64,000 bases of DNA from Pedococcus cremeus (GCF_900111375.1 NZ_FOHB01000004.1:62001-126000); one strand, 5' to 3'. Counted from the first letter of the stretch, positions 8,614 to 16,811 are shown. Notes: generated by a model from the letters alone, not told the origin. Program-made: numbers and translations.

Positions 8614-9300
8614 TCAGTCGCCGACCTTCTTGGCGGCGTCCGTGCTGGCCTTCTTCGCGGCCGCGGCGGTCTTGCGGGCACCGGTGGTGGCGCGCTTCGC
8701 GGAGGACCGCGTGGCGGCGGCGCTCTTCTTGGCGGTGGTGGTGGTCCGCTTGGCGGCGCTGCGGGTGCGCTTGGCCGAGGTGGTCGCGGCGGTCGTGACC
8801 TCGCGAGCCTCCTCCTCCGCTGCCTCGACGGCCACGTGGGCCACGGAGGTGGCCTGGTGGCGGCCGGTCGTCAGCGTGGCCTTGGCCGAGCGCTCGATGT
8901 CGGTCGCGGCCTTGCGGACCGTGGTGACGGCGCCCTTGCCGAGCGCGATGGTGCTCTCGGCCTGCGCGACCAGGTCCTTGGTGGCCTTCTGGTTGCGCAC
9001 GCGCCGGACCAGGCTCTCGCCGCGGGCGGCGAGCGACTCGTAGCCGTCGACGGCCTTGCTGGCGAGCTCGAGGCTGCGGTTCAGCGCCAGCACGGGCACG
9101 TGCTGGGCCTGCTCGGTGACCTCGGTGGCGCGCTTGGCGACCCGGGCCTGGATCTTGTCGGCGGTCAGCTCGGCGCGGGCGGCCTGGGCGCGGACGCGGG
9201 CGTCGCGCACCTTCTCGACCGCGAGGTCGGTGGCGCCGACGGCGGCGTACACGGGGGTGGACTCGGTGACGGTCTTGGTGATGTCAACCACGAGTGTCAT
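8614..9300 (-). CDS. hbhA: Heparin-binding hemagglutinin (HbhA)-like coiled-coil protein with Lys/Ala-rich tail
   Basis: A 228-residue protein. Residues 1-155 are predicted alpha-helical coiled coil (for example VEKVRDARVRAQAARAELTADKI), and residues about 165-228 are a Lys/Ala/Thr tail with repeated AAKRTTTTAKKSAAAT-like blocks resembling histone H1 or the heparin-binding tail of mycobacterial HbhA. In mycobacteria this protein is surface-exposed and binds heparan sulphate; in a likely environmental organism the tail may instead bind DNA or cell-envelope polyanions (inference). It follows the XRE gene by only 10 bp, the same pairing as Rv0474-Rv0475, so the two form an operon. Confidence 0.82.
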   Translation of the reverse strand: MTLVVDITKTVTESTPVYAAVGATDLAVEKVRDARVRAQAARAELTADKIQARVAKRATEVTEQAQHVPVLALNRSLELASKAVDGYESLAARGESLVRRVRNQKATKDLVAQAESTIALGKGAVTTVRKAATDIERSAKATLTTGRHQATSVAHVAVEAAEEEAREVTTAATTSAKRTRSAAKRTTTTAKKSAAATRSSAKRATTGARKTAAAAKKASTDAAKKVGD

Positions 9301-9310
9301 GGCGATCTCC

Positions 9311-9940
9311 TCATTCCTTCTCGGTGGATGTCTGGGGTTCGGGGGACGTGGCGGGTGTGGTGGTGGACGGGCCCGGCCTGGCGGCCTTGGTCGTCTTCTT
9401 GGTGGTCACGGCCGCGGCAGCGGGTCTGACTGCCTTGCCGCCCTTGCCGCCCTTGCCGCCCTTGGCGGCCGTGGCGGCCGTGGCGGCCTTGCCGGAGCGG
9501 GTGCTGCGCCGGCGGCTCGGCGTGTCCGTGGTCCGCTCGGCCTTCGCCTTCTCGGCGTTCGGCCTCTCAGCCTCCTCCTTCGGTGCGTCTGGCGCACCGA
9601 CGAAGGAGTCGTAGATGTCGAGCAGGGCGGACTTCTGGCGGTCGGTGAGGTGCGGGTCCACGGAGATGGCCCCGCGGGTGTCGATGGCCGGCGACCCGGC
9701 GTGCGGGCGCTCGTCGAGAATGCCGGCTCGGACGTAGAGCGACTCGGCGGAGACCTGGAGTCCCTTGGCGAGCTGCTGGAGGATCTCGGCGCTCGGCTTC
9801 TTCAGCCCTCGCTCGATCTGCGACAGGTAGGGGTTGGAGATGCCGGCGAGGTCGGCCAGCTGGCGCAGCGACAGCCGGGCTGACTGCCTCTGCTCTCGCA
9901 GGTAGTCACCCAGGTGGTTGCCCAGGGGGATCTGCCTCAT
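9311..9940 (-). CDS. XRE-family regulator with basic low-complexity C-terminal tail
   Basis: DNA-binding protein of 209 residues. The helix-turn-helix lies at about residues 10-60 (LREQRQSARLSLRQLADLAG, then ISNPYLSQIERGLKKPSAEIL). A middle part (about 85-115) contains LTDRQKSALLDIYDSFVGA, and the last 75 residues are a Lys/Ala/Gly/Thr-rich tail with KGGKGGKGGKA. ATG at 9940 has a GAAGG site; an inverted repeat TTGCT-N6-AGCAA lies directly upstream and may be its own operator. Cotranscribed with the hbhA-like gene. The tail is odd for an XRE repressor and resembles that of its partner. Confidence 0.88.
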   Translation of the reverse strand: MRQIPLGNHLGDYLREQRQSARLSLRQLADLAGISNPYLSQIERGLKKPSAEILQQLAKGLQVSAESLYVRAGILDERPHAGSPAIDTRGAISVDPHLTDRQKSALLDIYDSFVGAPDAPKEEAERPNAEKAKAERTTDTPSRRRSTRSGKAATAATAAKGGKGGKGGKAVRPAAAAVTTKKTTKAARPGPSTTTPATSPEPQTSTEKE

Positions 9941-9953
9941 ACCTTCATTATGC

Positions 9954-9969
9954 TTGCTCGAGTTAGCAA
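9954..9969. promoter_or_regulatory. Candidate operator of the XRE/hbhA operon
   Basis: Inverted repeat TTGCT-CGAGTT-AGCAA, 14 bp upstream of the XRE start codon and locally AT-rich relative to its surroundings. Position and symmetry fit binding by the adjacent XRE protein; binding is inferred. Confidence 0.5.
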
Positions 9970-9990
9970 ATGCAAACCCCGGCAAGCGTG

Positions 9991-10020
9991 AGCCCCCTCA
10001 CACCGGGGCGGGAGGGGGCT
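9991..10020 (-). terminator. Hairpin after the BKACE gene
   Basis: A perfect 9-bp inverted repeat AGCCCCCTC / GAGGGGGCT with a 12-nt loop, between the stop of the 10064-10927 gene and the XRE promoter. It likely insulates the XRE operon from read-through. Confidence 0.6.
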
Positions 10021-10063
10021 TCGGGTGCGCCGCGGGGCCCGGGGCGGGGGCCGCGGCCGGTTG

Positions 10064-10927
10064 CTAGCGCGTGCGGCGGTCCTTCACGCCGAGCAGCGCA
10101 CGGGCGTCGTCGGTCGACATGGCGGGCCGCTGCATGACCTGCGCCAGGTGCGCGGCGCGCTCGACGAGCTCGCGGTTGTGCTGCACCTGCTTCCCACGGG
10201 CGAACACGACGTTGTCCTCCATGCCCACCCGCAGGTGGCCGCCGGCCGACAGGGCCGCCGCCATCACCGGCAGGTGCGCCCGGCCGATGCCGGTGGCCGC
10301 CCAGCTGGTCACCTCCGGGGGCAACAGCTGCACGGCCGCCATGAGCGCGGCCGGGCTGCCCGGCATACCGCCCGGCACGTTGGTGACGAAGTCGACGTGC
10401 ACCTTGCCGCCGAACGGCAGCCCGTGGGTGTCGATGAGGCGGCGCAGGGCGTGCACGTGCCCGAGGTCGAAGAGCTCGAACTCGGGCACGACCTCGCGCT
10501 CCTGGGCCTGGACGTACAGGTCGGACATGAACCCCCAGGGGTTGAGGAACACGTCGTCGCCGAAGTTGGTCGTGCCGCAGGTGAGGCTGCAGGAGTCGGG
10601 CTCGGCGTCGAGCACGGTCAGGCGCTGCTCGAGCGGGTCGTGCACGCTGCCGCCGGTGGACAGCTGGACCACGAGGGAGGTCTGCTCACGCAGCGCGTCG
10701 ACGGCGGCCTTGAGGTAGCCGTGGTCGAGCGTCGGCCGGTGCTCGGCGTCGCGGATGTGGAGGTGGATCATCGCCGCGCCGGCCGCCTCGCAGGCGGTGG
10801 CCGTCTCCACGAGCTCCTCGAGCGTCGAGGGCAGCTGCGGGAAGTCCTCCTTGGACAGTTCGGCGCCGGTCGGGGCGACGGTGATCAGGGTGCTGGCGGC
10901 GGCGGCAGCGGACGAGGTGCTCGACAT
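10064..10927 (-). CDS. Beta-keto acid cleavage enzyme (BKACE/DUF849 family)
   Basis: A 287-residue TIM-barrel zinc enzyme of the family whose founding member (Kce, 3-keto-5-aminohexanoate cleavage enzyme) condenses a beta-keto acid with acetyl-CoA to give acetoacetate and a new CoA ester. Seen are ITVAPTGAELSKED near the N terminus, the zinc-binding HLHIRDAEHRPTLD (His-x-His, then the substrate-binding Asp), LSTGG, HVDFVTNVPGG and the C-terminal GMEDNVVFARGKQVQHN. The lysine-fermentation partners are absent nearby, so the substrate cannot be assigned. It is monocistronic by position, divergent from the BY-kinase gene. Confidence 0.85.
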   Translation of the reverse strand: MSSTSSAAAAASTLITVAPTGAELSKEDFPQLPSTLEELVETATACEAAGAAMIHLHIRDAEHRPTLDHGYLKAAVDALREQTSLVVQLSTGGSVHDPLEQRLTVLDAEPDSCSLTCGTTNFGDDVFLNPWGFMSDLYVQAQEREVVPEFELFDLGHVHALRRLIDTHGLPFGGKVHVDFVTNVPGGMPGSPAALMAAVQLLPPEVTSWAATGIGRAHLPVMAAALSAGGHLRVGMEDNVVFARGKQVQHNRELVERAAHLAQVMQRPAMSTDDARALLGVKDRRTR

Positions 10928-11067
10928 GCGCCCATCATGGCAGTCGGCAGGTGGGCGACTTGTCCCATGTGTGGGACACTGGGCCGAGTTTGAGCAGGGG
11001 GCCGTTCGTGGTAGGTCCCGACCGCGCGCACCCGGTGTACGGAGGCGCAGACGAGGAAAGTGGGACT

Positions 11068-12483
11068 GTGGACCTTCACGACTACCTGCGGGTCGTCCGG
11101 AAGCGCTGGCGCACCATCGTCGCCGTCACCCTGGCCCTCGTGGCCGTGGCCGCACTGGTGACCCTGTGGAGCCCCAAGGTCTACGAGGCCCGCACCCAGG
11201 TGTTCGTCTCCACGACCAGCTCTGACTCCTCGCAGCTCTACCAGGGCAACACCTTCACCCAGCAGCGGGTGAAGTCGTACTCGGACCTCATCACCACCCC
11301 CACCGTCCTCGACCCGGTGATCAAGGAGCTGGGCCTCAAGACCGACGCCGACGCGCTCGGGAAGAAGATCACGGCCAGCGTCCCGCTCGACACCGTGCTC
11401 ATCGACGTGATGGTCGACGACACCGACCCGCAGCAGGCGGCTAGGATCGCCGACGCCGTCGGCAAGCAGTTCTCGCAGTCCGTGGCCGAGCTCGAGCGGG
11501 TCTCGAACGACAAGGCGAGCCCGGTGAAGGTCTCGGTCGTTCGCCCGCCGTCCACGCCCGACGCACCCGTCAGCCCCAAGCCGCTGCGCAACGTCGCCCT
11601 CGGTGTGGTGCTCGGGCTCATGCTCGGCCTCGGCGCCGCCCTGCTGCGCGACCTGCTCGACACCTCGATCCGCGGTGAGCGCGACATCAAGGACGTCACC
11701 GACGAGACCGTCATCGGCGGCATCATGTACGACGCCGACAGCACCAAGCGGCCGCTGATCGTGCAGGCCGACCCGCACGGCCCGCGGGCCGAGGCGTTCC
11801 GCGCCCTGCGCACCAACCTGCAGTTCATCGACGCCGCGACCCACCCGCGCTCGATGACCTTCACCTCGTCGCTGCCGGGCGAGGGCAAGACCACCACGAC
11901 GGCCAACCTCGCCATCTCCATGGCGGCGGCCGGCTCGCGGGTCTGCCTCGTCGAGGGCGACCTGCGCCGCCCGCGCATGCTCAAGTACATGGGCATGGAG
12001 AACTCCGTCGGCCTCACCAACGTCCTGATCGGCCAGGCCGACCTCGACGACGTGCTGCAGCCGTTCGGCGGCTCGAACATCCAGGTGCTCGGCGCCGGCC
12101 AGATCCCGCCGAACCCCAGCGAGCTGCTCGGCTCCGAGGCCATGTCGCGCACGGTCCGCGAGCTCGAGAGCCGGTTCGACTACGTCATCATCGACGCCCC
12201 GCCCCTCCTGCCGGTGACCGACGCCGCCGTGCTGAGCACCATCACCGGTGGCGTGGTCGTCGTGGTCGGCTGCGACATCGTCCACAAGGAGCAGCTGACC
12301 CGCGGGCTGGAGTCGCTCCAGGCGGTCAACGGCAACGTCCTCGGCCTGGTCGTCAACCGCATCCCGACCAAGGGCGCCGATGCCGAGACCTACTACTACC
12401 GCGAGGGCTACGCGCCCCAGCTGCCCGCGCGCACCCGCAAGGAGCGCGCCAAGGACCGCCGGAACGAGCACGCCGGGGTCTGA
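11068..12483 (+). CDS. Wzz/BY-kinase fusion: polysaccharide biosynthesis tyrosine autokinase
   Basis: Membrane protein of 471 residues regulating chain length/export of a capsule or exopolysaccharide. An N-terminal Wzz domain starts with LHDYLRVVRKRWRTIVAVT and is bounded by transmembrane segments at about residues 15-35 and 175-195. The cytoplasmic BY-kinase domain has Walker A SLPGEGKTTTTANLA (about 268-282), Walker A' CLVEGDLRRPR (about 291) and Walker B YVIIDAPPLLP (about 372). The C-terminal tyrosine cluster is small, with YYY at 441-443 plus YA. GTG at 11068 has AGGAAAG upstream. No glycosyltransferases, flippase or polymerase genes are adjacent, so it is an orphan; a tyrosine phosphatase lies 2.6 kb downstream on the other strand. 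Confidence 0.9.
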   Translation: MDLHDYLRVVRKRWRTIVAVTLALVAVAALVTLWSPKVYEARTQVFVSTTSSDSSQLYQGNTFTQQRVKSYSDLITTPTVLDPVIKELGLKTDADALGKKITASVPLDTVLIDVMVDDTDPQQAARIADAVGKQFSQSVAELERVSNDKASPVKVSVVRPPSTPDAPVSPKPLRNVALGVVLGLMLGLGAALLRDLLDTSIRGERDIKDVTDETVIGGIMYDADSTKRPLIVQADPHGPRAEAFRALRTNLQFIDAATHPRSMTFTSSLPGEGKTTTTANLAISMAAAGSRVCLVEGDLRRPRMLKYMGMENSVGLTNVLIGQADLDDVLQPFGGSNIQVLGAGQIPPNPSELLGSEAMSRTVRELESRFDYVIIDAPPLLPVTDAAVLSTITGGVVVVVGCDIVHKEQLTRGLESLQAVNGNVLGLVVNRIPTKGADAETYYYREGYAPQLPARTRKERAKDRRNEHAGV

Positions 12484-12525
12484 CCGCCGCGCGGGCCGGG
12501 GTCGACGCGCGCGCTCGGCCCACGC

Positions 12526-13590
12526 CTACGGCGTGACGACGACCTCCTGGCTGGCGCTCACGCCGCCGGCGAGCAGGACGGCCGCCGGGTCGGTGCTGCG
12601 CTTGACCAGGGCGAGGGCGATCGGCCCGTCCTCGTAGTGGCGGGCCACGGAGGTGAGGTGGCCGACGGCACGCTCGCCACCGGCATACACCTCGGCACCC
12701 CGCTCGGGGATGGTGTGCCCGGAGCCGTCGAGGTGCAGGAAGACCAGCCGACGCGGCGGTCGCCCGAGGTTGTGCACGCGCGCGATGGTCTCCTGCCCGC
12801 GGTAGCAGCCCTTGTGCAGGTGGACCGCCGTGCGCAGCCAGTCGACCTCGTGCGCGATGGTGCGGTGGTCGGTCTCGAAGCCGAGGCGCGGTCGCCACGC
12901 GGCGACGCGCAGCGCCTCCGACGCCCAGGTGCCGGCCAGCGGCCGGTCGCCGACCGCCTGCGCGAGCTCGGCGCGCGGCACGAGCAGCTCGCGCCAGGCG
13001 CGGCCGGCGGCAGGATGGCCCTCGGTGGGGCCGTATGCCGCGGTGTCACCGACGAGGTCGGGCCAGGGGTCGCGCCAGGCCAGCGGCTCCCCCGGGAGCG
13101 ACTCGGCGCCAGAGGGCTCACCCAGCACGGCCCAGTCGGCCGAGACGTCGGCGACCTCGACCCGCAGCATGAAGCGCATCGAGTCGAGCCAGGCCACCAG
13201 CGGGGCGGCGGTGCCGGGCTCGACCGTGATCCAGGTGGTCCCACCGTCGTCGACGAGGTGCAGGTTGTGCTCGATGTGCCCCTTGGGGCTGAGCACGAGC
13301 GACTCGCGCGACAGTCGTGGCTCCAGGCCGGTCAGCAGCTGGGTGGTGATCGAGTGGAGCCAGCTGAGCCGGTCGGGCCCGGTCACGGTGACGACGCCGC
13401 GGTGGGACAGGTCGACCACGGCCAGCCCCTCGGCCAGCAGCCGCTGCTCGCGCATGGGGTCGCCGTAGTGGGCGGCCACCCCGGCGTCGGGCCCCTCCCC
13501 CTCGACGGCACCGTGGCGGTCCAGCAGGGGTGAGCGGGTCACCCGGTCCGTCTCCTCCGGGTCGGTCGTGGCCGGGTCGGTCGTGGTCAT
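12526..13590 (-). CDS. ygfZ: Folate-binding protein YgfZ (Fe-S cluster maturation)
   Basis: A 354-residue T-protein-like folate-dependent factor that supports biogenesis or repair of certain Fe-S enzymes. The diagnostic motif KGCYRGQE with its conserved cysteine is present (HLHKGCYRGQETIARVHNLG), and the folate-binding N-terminal half has VVDLSHRGVVTVTGPDRLSWLH. ATG at 13590 overlaps the Fur stop (ATGA). Coupling to a Fur-family regulator fits a role in metal/Fe-S homeostasis. Confidence 0.92.
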   Translation of the reverse strand: MTTTDPATTDPEETDRVTRSPLLDRHGAVEGEGPDAGVAAHYGDPMREQRLLAEGLAVVDLSHRGVVTVTGPDRLSWLHSITTQLLTGLEPRLSRESLVLSPKGHIEHNLHLVDDGGTTWITVEPGTAAPLVAWLDSMRFMLRVEVADVSADWAVLGEPSGAESLPGEPLAWRDPWPDLVGDTAAYGPTEGHPAAGRAWRELLVPRAELAQAVGDRPLAGTWASEALRVAAWRPRLGFETDHRTIAHEVDWLRTAVHLHKGCYRGQETIARVHNLGRPPRRLVFLHLDGSGHTIPERGAEVYAGGERAVGHLTSVARHYEDGPIALALVKRSTDPAAVLLAGGVSASQEVVVTP

Positions 13591-14009
13591 TGCTGCCTCG
13601 CGCATTCGCTGCACCATCCGTGGATTGCCATGTGTGTCACATCAGCCACAAAGCCCGTGGAGCGCAGGACATTCCCCACGAACTCCTCGGCCGCCTCCCG
13701 GGTGCACTGGTCGACCCGCCCGCAGCCGCGGCACACCAGGTGCACGTGGTCGGCGTGGTCGGCCAGGTGGTAGGTCGGGGCCCGGTGGTCGAGGTGGGTG
13801 TGGCCCACCGCGCCGAGCGACTCGAGCGCGTCGAGGGCCCGGTAGACCGTGGAGGGCGCCAGTGGCGGCCCGCCGTCCCCGGCCACCGCGGCCACGACGT
13901 CGTCGGGGGTGGCGTGGGCGAGGGAGGCGACGGCGTCGAGCACCCGCTGCCGCTGCGGCGTCATCCGCCGCCCCTGGGCCCGGAGCTTCGCACCGATGTC
14001 CTGCACCAC
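13587..14009 (-). CDS. Fur-family metalloregulator
   Basis: A 140-residue winged-helix repressor. The DNA-binding part has MTPQRQRVLDAVASL and STVYRALDALESLG; the dimerisation part has the His-rich metal site HVHLVCRGCGRVDQC (first CxxC) and a second CSEC near the C terminus, giving the structural zinc site. Subtype (iron, zinc, nickel or peroxide sensing) cannot be decided by eye. GTG start at 14009. Translationally coupled to ygfZ, which it may regulate together with itself. Confidence 0.9.
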   Translation of the reverse strand: MVQDIGAKLRAQGRRMTPQRQRVLDAVASLAHATPDDVVAAVAGDGGPPLAPSTVYRALDALESLGAVGHTHLDHRAPTYHLADHADHVHLVCRGCGRVDQCTREAAEEFVGNVLRSTGFVADVTHMAIHGWCSECARQQ

Positions 14010-14051
14010 CCCGCCACTCTACGGCCGGCCGTCGGGCGCCGCCGGGGCCGG

Positions 14052-15062
14052 TCAGCCCTCCTGCGGTCCGCCGCTCCACTCGACGAGGTCGCCGGTCGCC
14101 CGCAACGTCGTGTCACCGGCGGCCACCCAGACGGCGTCGCCGGCCGCGGCCAGCGCGACCTGCCCGGCCCGAACCTTCGACAGCTCCACCGGCGCGCAGC
14201 CGAGGGCCTTCTGCGGGTCGGCGGCGTCGACGACGGCCAGCCCGGCGCAGTCGTCCCGGGTCACCAGGGCCAACGTGCGCTTGCCCGTGACGGCGAGCGC
14301 CAGGGCTCCCTCGACGGGTCCGTCGTCAGACCACTGCTTGCCGGTGGCGCTCGACCTCAGCCGACCGTCGCCGCACAGCGCGACCGCAAACCGGTCGTCG
14401 ACGGCGAGGTCGACCACCCCGCTGTCGCCGCACGGCTTGGCCCGGGCGCCGGCCTCGGTGCCCACCACGGCCGGGTCCTGCCCGTCGCGGTACCACGCGC
14501 CCGGGACGGTGCCCGGGCGGTCCCAGGTCTGGGCCGTGTCGCGGGTCTGCCGGAAGCGCGGCGTGCAGTCGCCGTCACCACCGATCGCGAAGGCGGCACT
14601 GCCGTTGTCCCTGACCCGCACGCGCAGGGTCGTGTCGAAGGGAGCCACGCGCGGCTGCCAGGTCTGGGCGCCGTCCTCGGTGACCGCCAGCGTCGAGCCG
14701 CCCGCGCCACAGCTGCCGCGGGCGAAGCGCCACGCGGTCGAGTCGTCGACGGCCACGAGGCCGATGGTGACCGAGGTGGGCTCGAGCACAGGGTCCTCGG
14801 CCGGGGCGGCGGACGGCGACGAGCCTCCCCCGGAGGGCGTGGCGGCCGGGGCGCTGTCGGTGGTGGCCCCGGACCCCGGGGTGGCGCCTGCACCCCCCGC
14901 GGAGACGCCGCTCTCGGCCGCCGGGCGCGCCGAGGAGCCGGACTGCCCCGAGGTCGGGGTGGCGGCGGTGCTGCGCAGGGCCAGGCCGACCAGGCCCACG
15001 TCGACGAGAAGGAACGCGCCGAGGGCGACGAGCCCGAGCGGTCCGGCGAGCCGCTTAGCCAT
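14052..15062 (-). CDS. Secreted or membrane-anchored protein of unknown function
   Basis: A 336-residue protein with an N-terminal signal/anchor (MAKRLAGPLGLVALGAFLLV, hydrophobic to about residue 30), a Ser/Thr/Pro/Gly-rich linker to about residue 95, and a C-terminal domain with repeated blade-like stretches (GGSTLAVTEDGAQTWQPRV, DSGVVDLAVDDRFAVALCGD, LALAVTGKRTLALVTRDDC) suggesting a beta-propeller of the BNR/sialidase-like repeat type. Paired Cys residues may form disulfides. The start overlaps the end of the phosphatase gene by 8 bp, so both are coexpressed. Function unknown. Confidence 0.75.
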   Translation of the reverse strand: MAKRLAGPLGLVALGAFLLVDVGLVGLALRSTAATPTSGQSGSSARPAAESGVSAGGAGATPGSGATTDSAPAATPSGGGSSPSAAPAEDPVLEPTSVTIGLVAVDDSTAWRFARGSCGAGGSTLAVTEDGAQTWQPRVAPFDTTLRVRVRDNGSAAFAIGGDGDCTPRFRQTRDTAQTWDRPGTVPGAWYRDGQDPAVVGTEAGARAKPCGDSGVVDLAVDDRFAVALCGDGRLRSSATGKQWSDDGPVEGALALAVTGKRTLALVTRDDCAGLAVVDAADPQKALGCAPVELSKVRAGQVALAAAGDAVWVAAGDTTLRATGDLVEWSGGPQEG

Positions 15063-15666
15063 CGGCGCGCCCGAGCGCGGCCGCGACCTGGGGGAGCGCT
15101 GACATGACCTGGGCCGACATGGTGTCGAACACTACGGCCTCGCGACGGTAGGGGTCGACGACATCGGCATCTTCGTCCGAGAGCGGCGGACGCAGGCCCC
15201 GCCTTCCCGCGGCTGCCTGCACGAGGGCCCGCACGTGCTCGCCCGCGTCGCCCGCGGCATACGCCTCCCGGGGCAGGTCGGAGACGAGGTCGGCGAGCTC
15301 GCGGAGGGTGAAGGTGTAGCGCAGCGCCCGCGGGTGCATCTGGGCGACCAGGCCCCGGTGCCGTCGGGTGGCGGTGAGCACCAGGTCGGCGGACGCCACG
15401 ATCTCCGGCGTGAGCGCCCGGGCGACGAACCCGTCGGCGCTGTAGCCGGCGGCCTCGAGGAGGCGCAGGGCGGGCGGGTTCATCGGCTCGCCGACCATGG
15501 CGCCGGTGCCGGCGCTGCGGACCTCGACCACGCCGGGTCCCCACGACCGGTCGAGCTCGGCCTGCAGGGCCCGCTCCATGAAGGGCGACCGGCAGATGTT
15601 GCCGGTGCACACCGTCAGGACCCGCGCGCCGGCCACGCCGGCACCCGTCGGGCCTCCCCCGCTCAT
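15055..15666 (-). CDS. Low-molecular-weight protein-tyrosine phosphatase
   Basis: A 203-residue LMW-PTP. The P-loop VLTVCTGNICRSP carries Cys20 and Arg26, and the general-acid Asp lies in DVVDPYRR. It dephosphorylates phosphotyrosine, typically on the BY-kinase or sugar-pathway enzymes. The family is usually about 150-200 residues, so the length is normal. The nearest BY-kinase is at 11068-12483 on the opposite strand; the two could form a kinase/phosphatase pair (inference). The ATG at 15666 is followed by a Gly-rich leader and a later start is possible. Confidence 0.88.
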   Translation of the reverse strand: MSGGGPTGAGVAGARVLTVCTGNICRSPFMERALQAELDRSWGPGVVEVRSAGTGAMVGEPMNPPALRLLEAAGYSADGFVARALTPEIVASADLVLTATRRHRGLVAQMHPRALRYTFTLRELADLVSDLPREAYAAGDAGEHVRALVQAAAGRRGLRPPLSDEDADVVDPYRREAVVFDTMSAQVMSALPQVAAALGRADG

Positions 15667-15690
15667 CCCGCCCCCGTCACGCCGCGCGTC

Positions 15691-16197
15691 TCAGCCGACG
15701 CGCTTGAGCTCGGCCGAGACGTGGCTCTGCAGCGGCTGCCCCACGGCGGCCATGTCCATGACCCACAGGAGGTTGGAGTTGACCAGCCCGTACATCCGCG
15801 CCGCGGCGTTGTACTCCTTGGCGTGGGGGCTGCGGACCACGCTGTCGGTGCGCAGCTCGATCTTCGCCGGCGCGGTGGTGCCGTGGTACATCTCCACGAT
15901 CCCGGTCGGGTGGGTCAGCAGCAGCTCGACCTCGTTGTTCTCCAGCGGTCGCCAGAACCCCAGCTCGCGCGCCAGCGGACGCACCTTGTTGCCCTGCTCG
16001 TCGAGCAGCCAGGTGCGGCTCTGCCACTCGAGGAACGGCCGGCCGTCGTGGGTGACGCTGATCTCCTGCCCGAAGTGGGCGGACTCGATCGTGGGGTAGC
16101 CGACGACACCTGCGCCCTCCCACTCGCCGATCAGCCAGGCGAGCGGTGCGAGCGCGGGGGGCAGGTTGGGGTCGAGCGTGAAGGTTCCCATCGTCAC
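15691..16197 (-). CDS. Nitrobindin-like heme-binding (FABP/THAP4) protein
   Basis: A 168-residue ten-stranded beta-barrel of the nitrobindin family. The conserved GXWXGXG pattern appears as IGEWEGAGV, and the distal FGQEISVTHDGRPFLEW and near-C-terminal NSNLLWVMDMA match actinobacterial members that bind ferric heme and isomerise peroxynitrite. I do not resolve the axial His beyond doubt. GTG at 16197 overlaps the upstream stop (GTGA); ATG at 16191 is an alternative. Linked to a tiny membrane protein gene upstream. Confidence 0.85.
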   Translation of the reverse strand: MTMGTFTLDPNLPPALAPLAWLIGEWEGAGVVGYPTIESAHFGQEISVTHDGRPFLEWQSRTWLLDEQGNKVRPLARELGFWRPLENNEVELLLTHPTGIVEMYHGTTAPAKIELRTDSVVRSPHAKEYNAAARMYGLVNSNLLWVMDMAAVGQPLQSHVSAELKRVG

Positions 16198-16292
16198 TGC
16201 GGGGTCTTCACCAGGCGGTAGACGACGTAGCCGGCGAACCAGGTGACCACGATGACGGTCAGGATCAGCAGGGAGATGTAGAAGGCTTCCAC
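16194..16292 (-). CDS. Small single-pass membrane protein (32 residues)
   Basis: A short product, VEAFYISLLILTVIVVTWFA followed by a Tyr/Arg-rich C terminus ending KTPQ, with one transmembrane helix (about residues 5-27). Its stop overlaps the nitrobindin-like start (GTGA). GTG at 16292 is 24 bp from the divergent DsrE-like start. Longer forms would read through that gene's start region and look non-coding. Overlap with the next gene and clear hydrophobicity support it as real; function unknown. Confidence 0.6.
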   Translation of the reverse strand: MEAFYISLLILTVIVVTWFAGYVVYRLVKTPQ

Positions 16293-16316
16293 GTCGATGA
16301 TCGTAGCCTGAGCCCC

Positions 16317-16712
16317 ATGTCGGCCACCGCCTCGACCACCCAGCCCGCCACGCCCCAGCGCCTGGTCGTGAAGATCACCTGCGGCCCGGAGGCCCTCGAA
16401 CGGCTCAACCAGGGCCTGACCGTCGCGGCCACCGCGGCGGCGAGCGGCGTCGAGGTGAGCCTCTGGCTCACCGGTGACGCGAGCTGGGTGGCCGTGCCGG
16501 GACGGGCCGAGGAGCTGGTGCTCCCCCACGCAGCCCCGCTCTCGGAGCTGCGCGACGCCGTGCTGGCCGCCGGCACGGTCACGGTGTGCGGCCAGTGCGC
16601 CGCCCGGCGCGACCTCACCGACGCCGACCTGCTGCCCGGCGCGCAGGTCCGTGGCGCGGCCGCGTTCGTCGAGGAGGTCATGGCGCCCGACACCCGCGCC
16701 CTCGTCTACTGA
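16317..16712 (+). CDS. DsrE family protein
   Basis: A 131-residue DsrE/F-like cytoplasmic protein. The fold signature is a beta-strand (RLVVKITCG), a helix with LNQGLTVAATAAASG, then VEVSLWLTGDA, and a VTVCGQCAARRDLTDADLLPG segment with the CxxC common in this subgroup, where cysteines take part in sulfur or metal handling. Starts with ATG at 16317, divergent from the small membrane gene. Possible substrates are unknown. Confidence 0.8.
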   Translation: MSATASTTQPATPQRLVVKITCGPEALERLNQGLTVAATAAASGVEVSLWLTGDASWVAVPGRAEELVLPHAAPLSELRDAVLAAGTVTVCGQCAARRDLTDADLLPGAQVRGAAAFVEEVMAPDTRALVY

Positions 16713-16740
16713 CCCTCACCCGCCGAAGCCACCTCGACCC

Positions 16741-16811
16741 GACTTCGTATGCCGCGAGCCGCCGAAGCGGCCTTCCTCGCGTCCCTTGGGCGGCTCGGCG
16801 GGTACGAAGTC
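16741..16811. repeat. GACTTCG-type inverted repeat, copy 1
   Basis: Outer arms GACTTCGTA (16741-16749) / TACGAAGTC (16803-16811) and inner arms GAGCCGCC (16756-16763) / GGCGGCTC (16789-16796). It lies between the 3' ends of the DsrE-like gene and the convergent membrane protein gene, and contains one GTATGCCG octamer. Related to copies at 29486, 30549 and 63687. It may serve as terminator for both genes. Confidence 0.75.
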
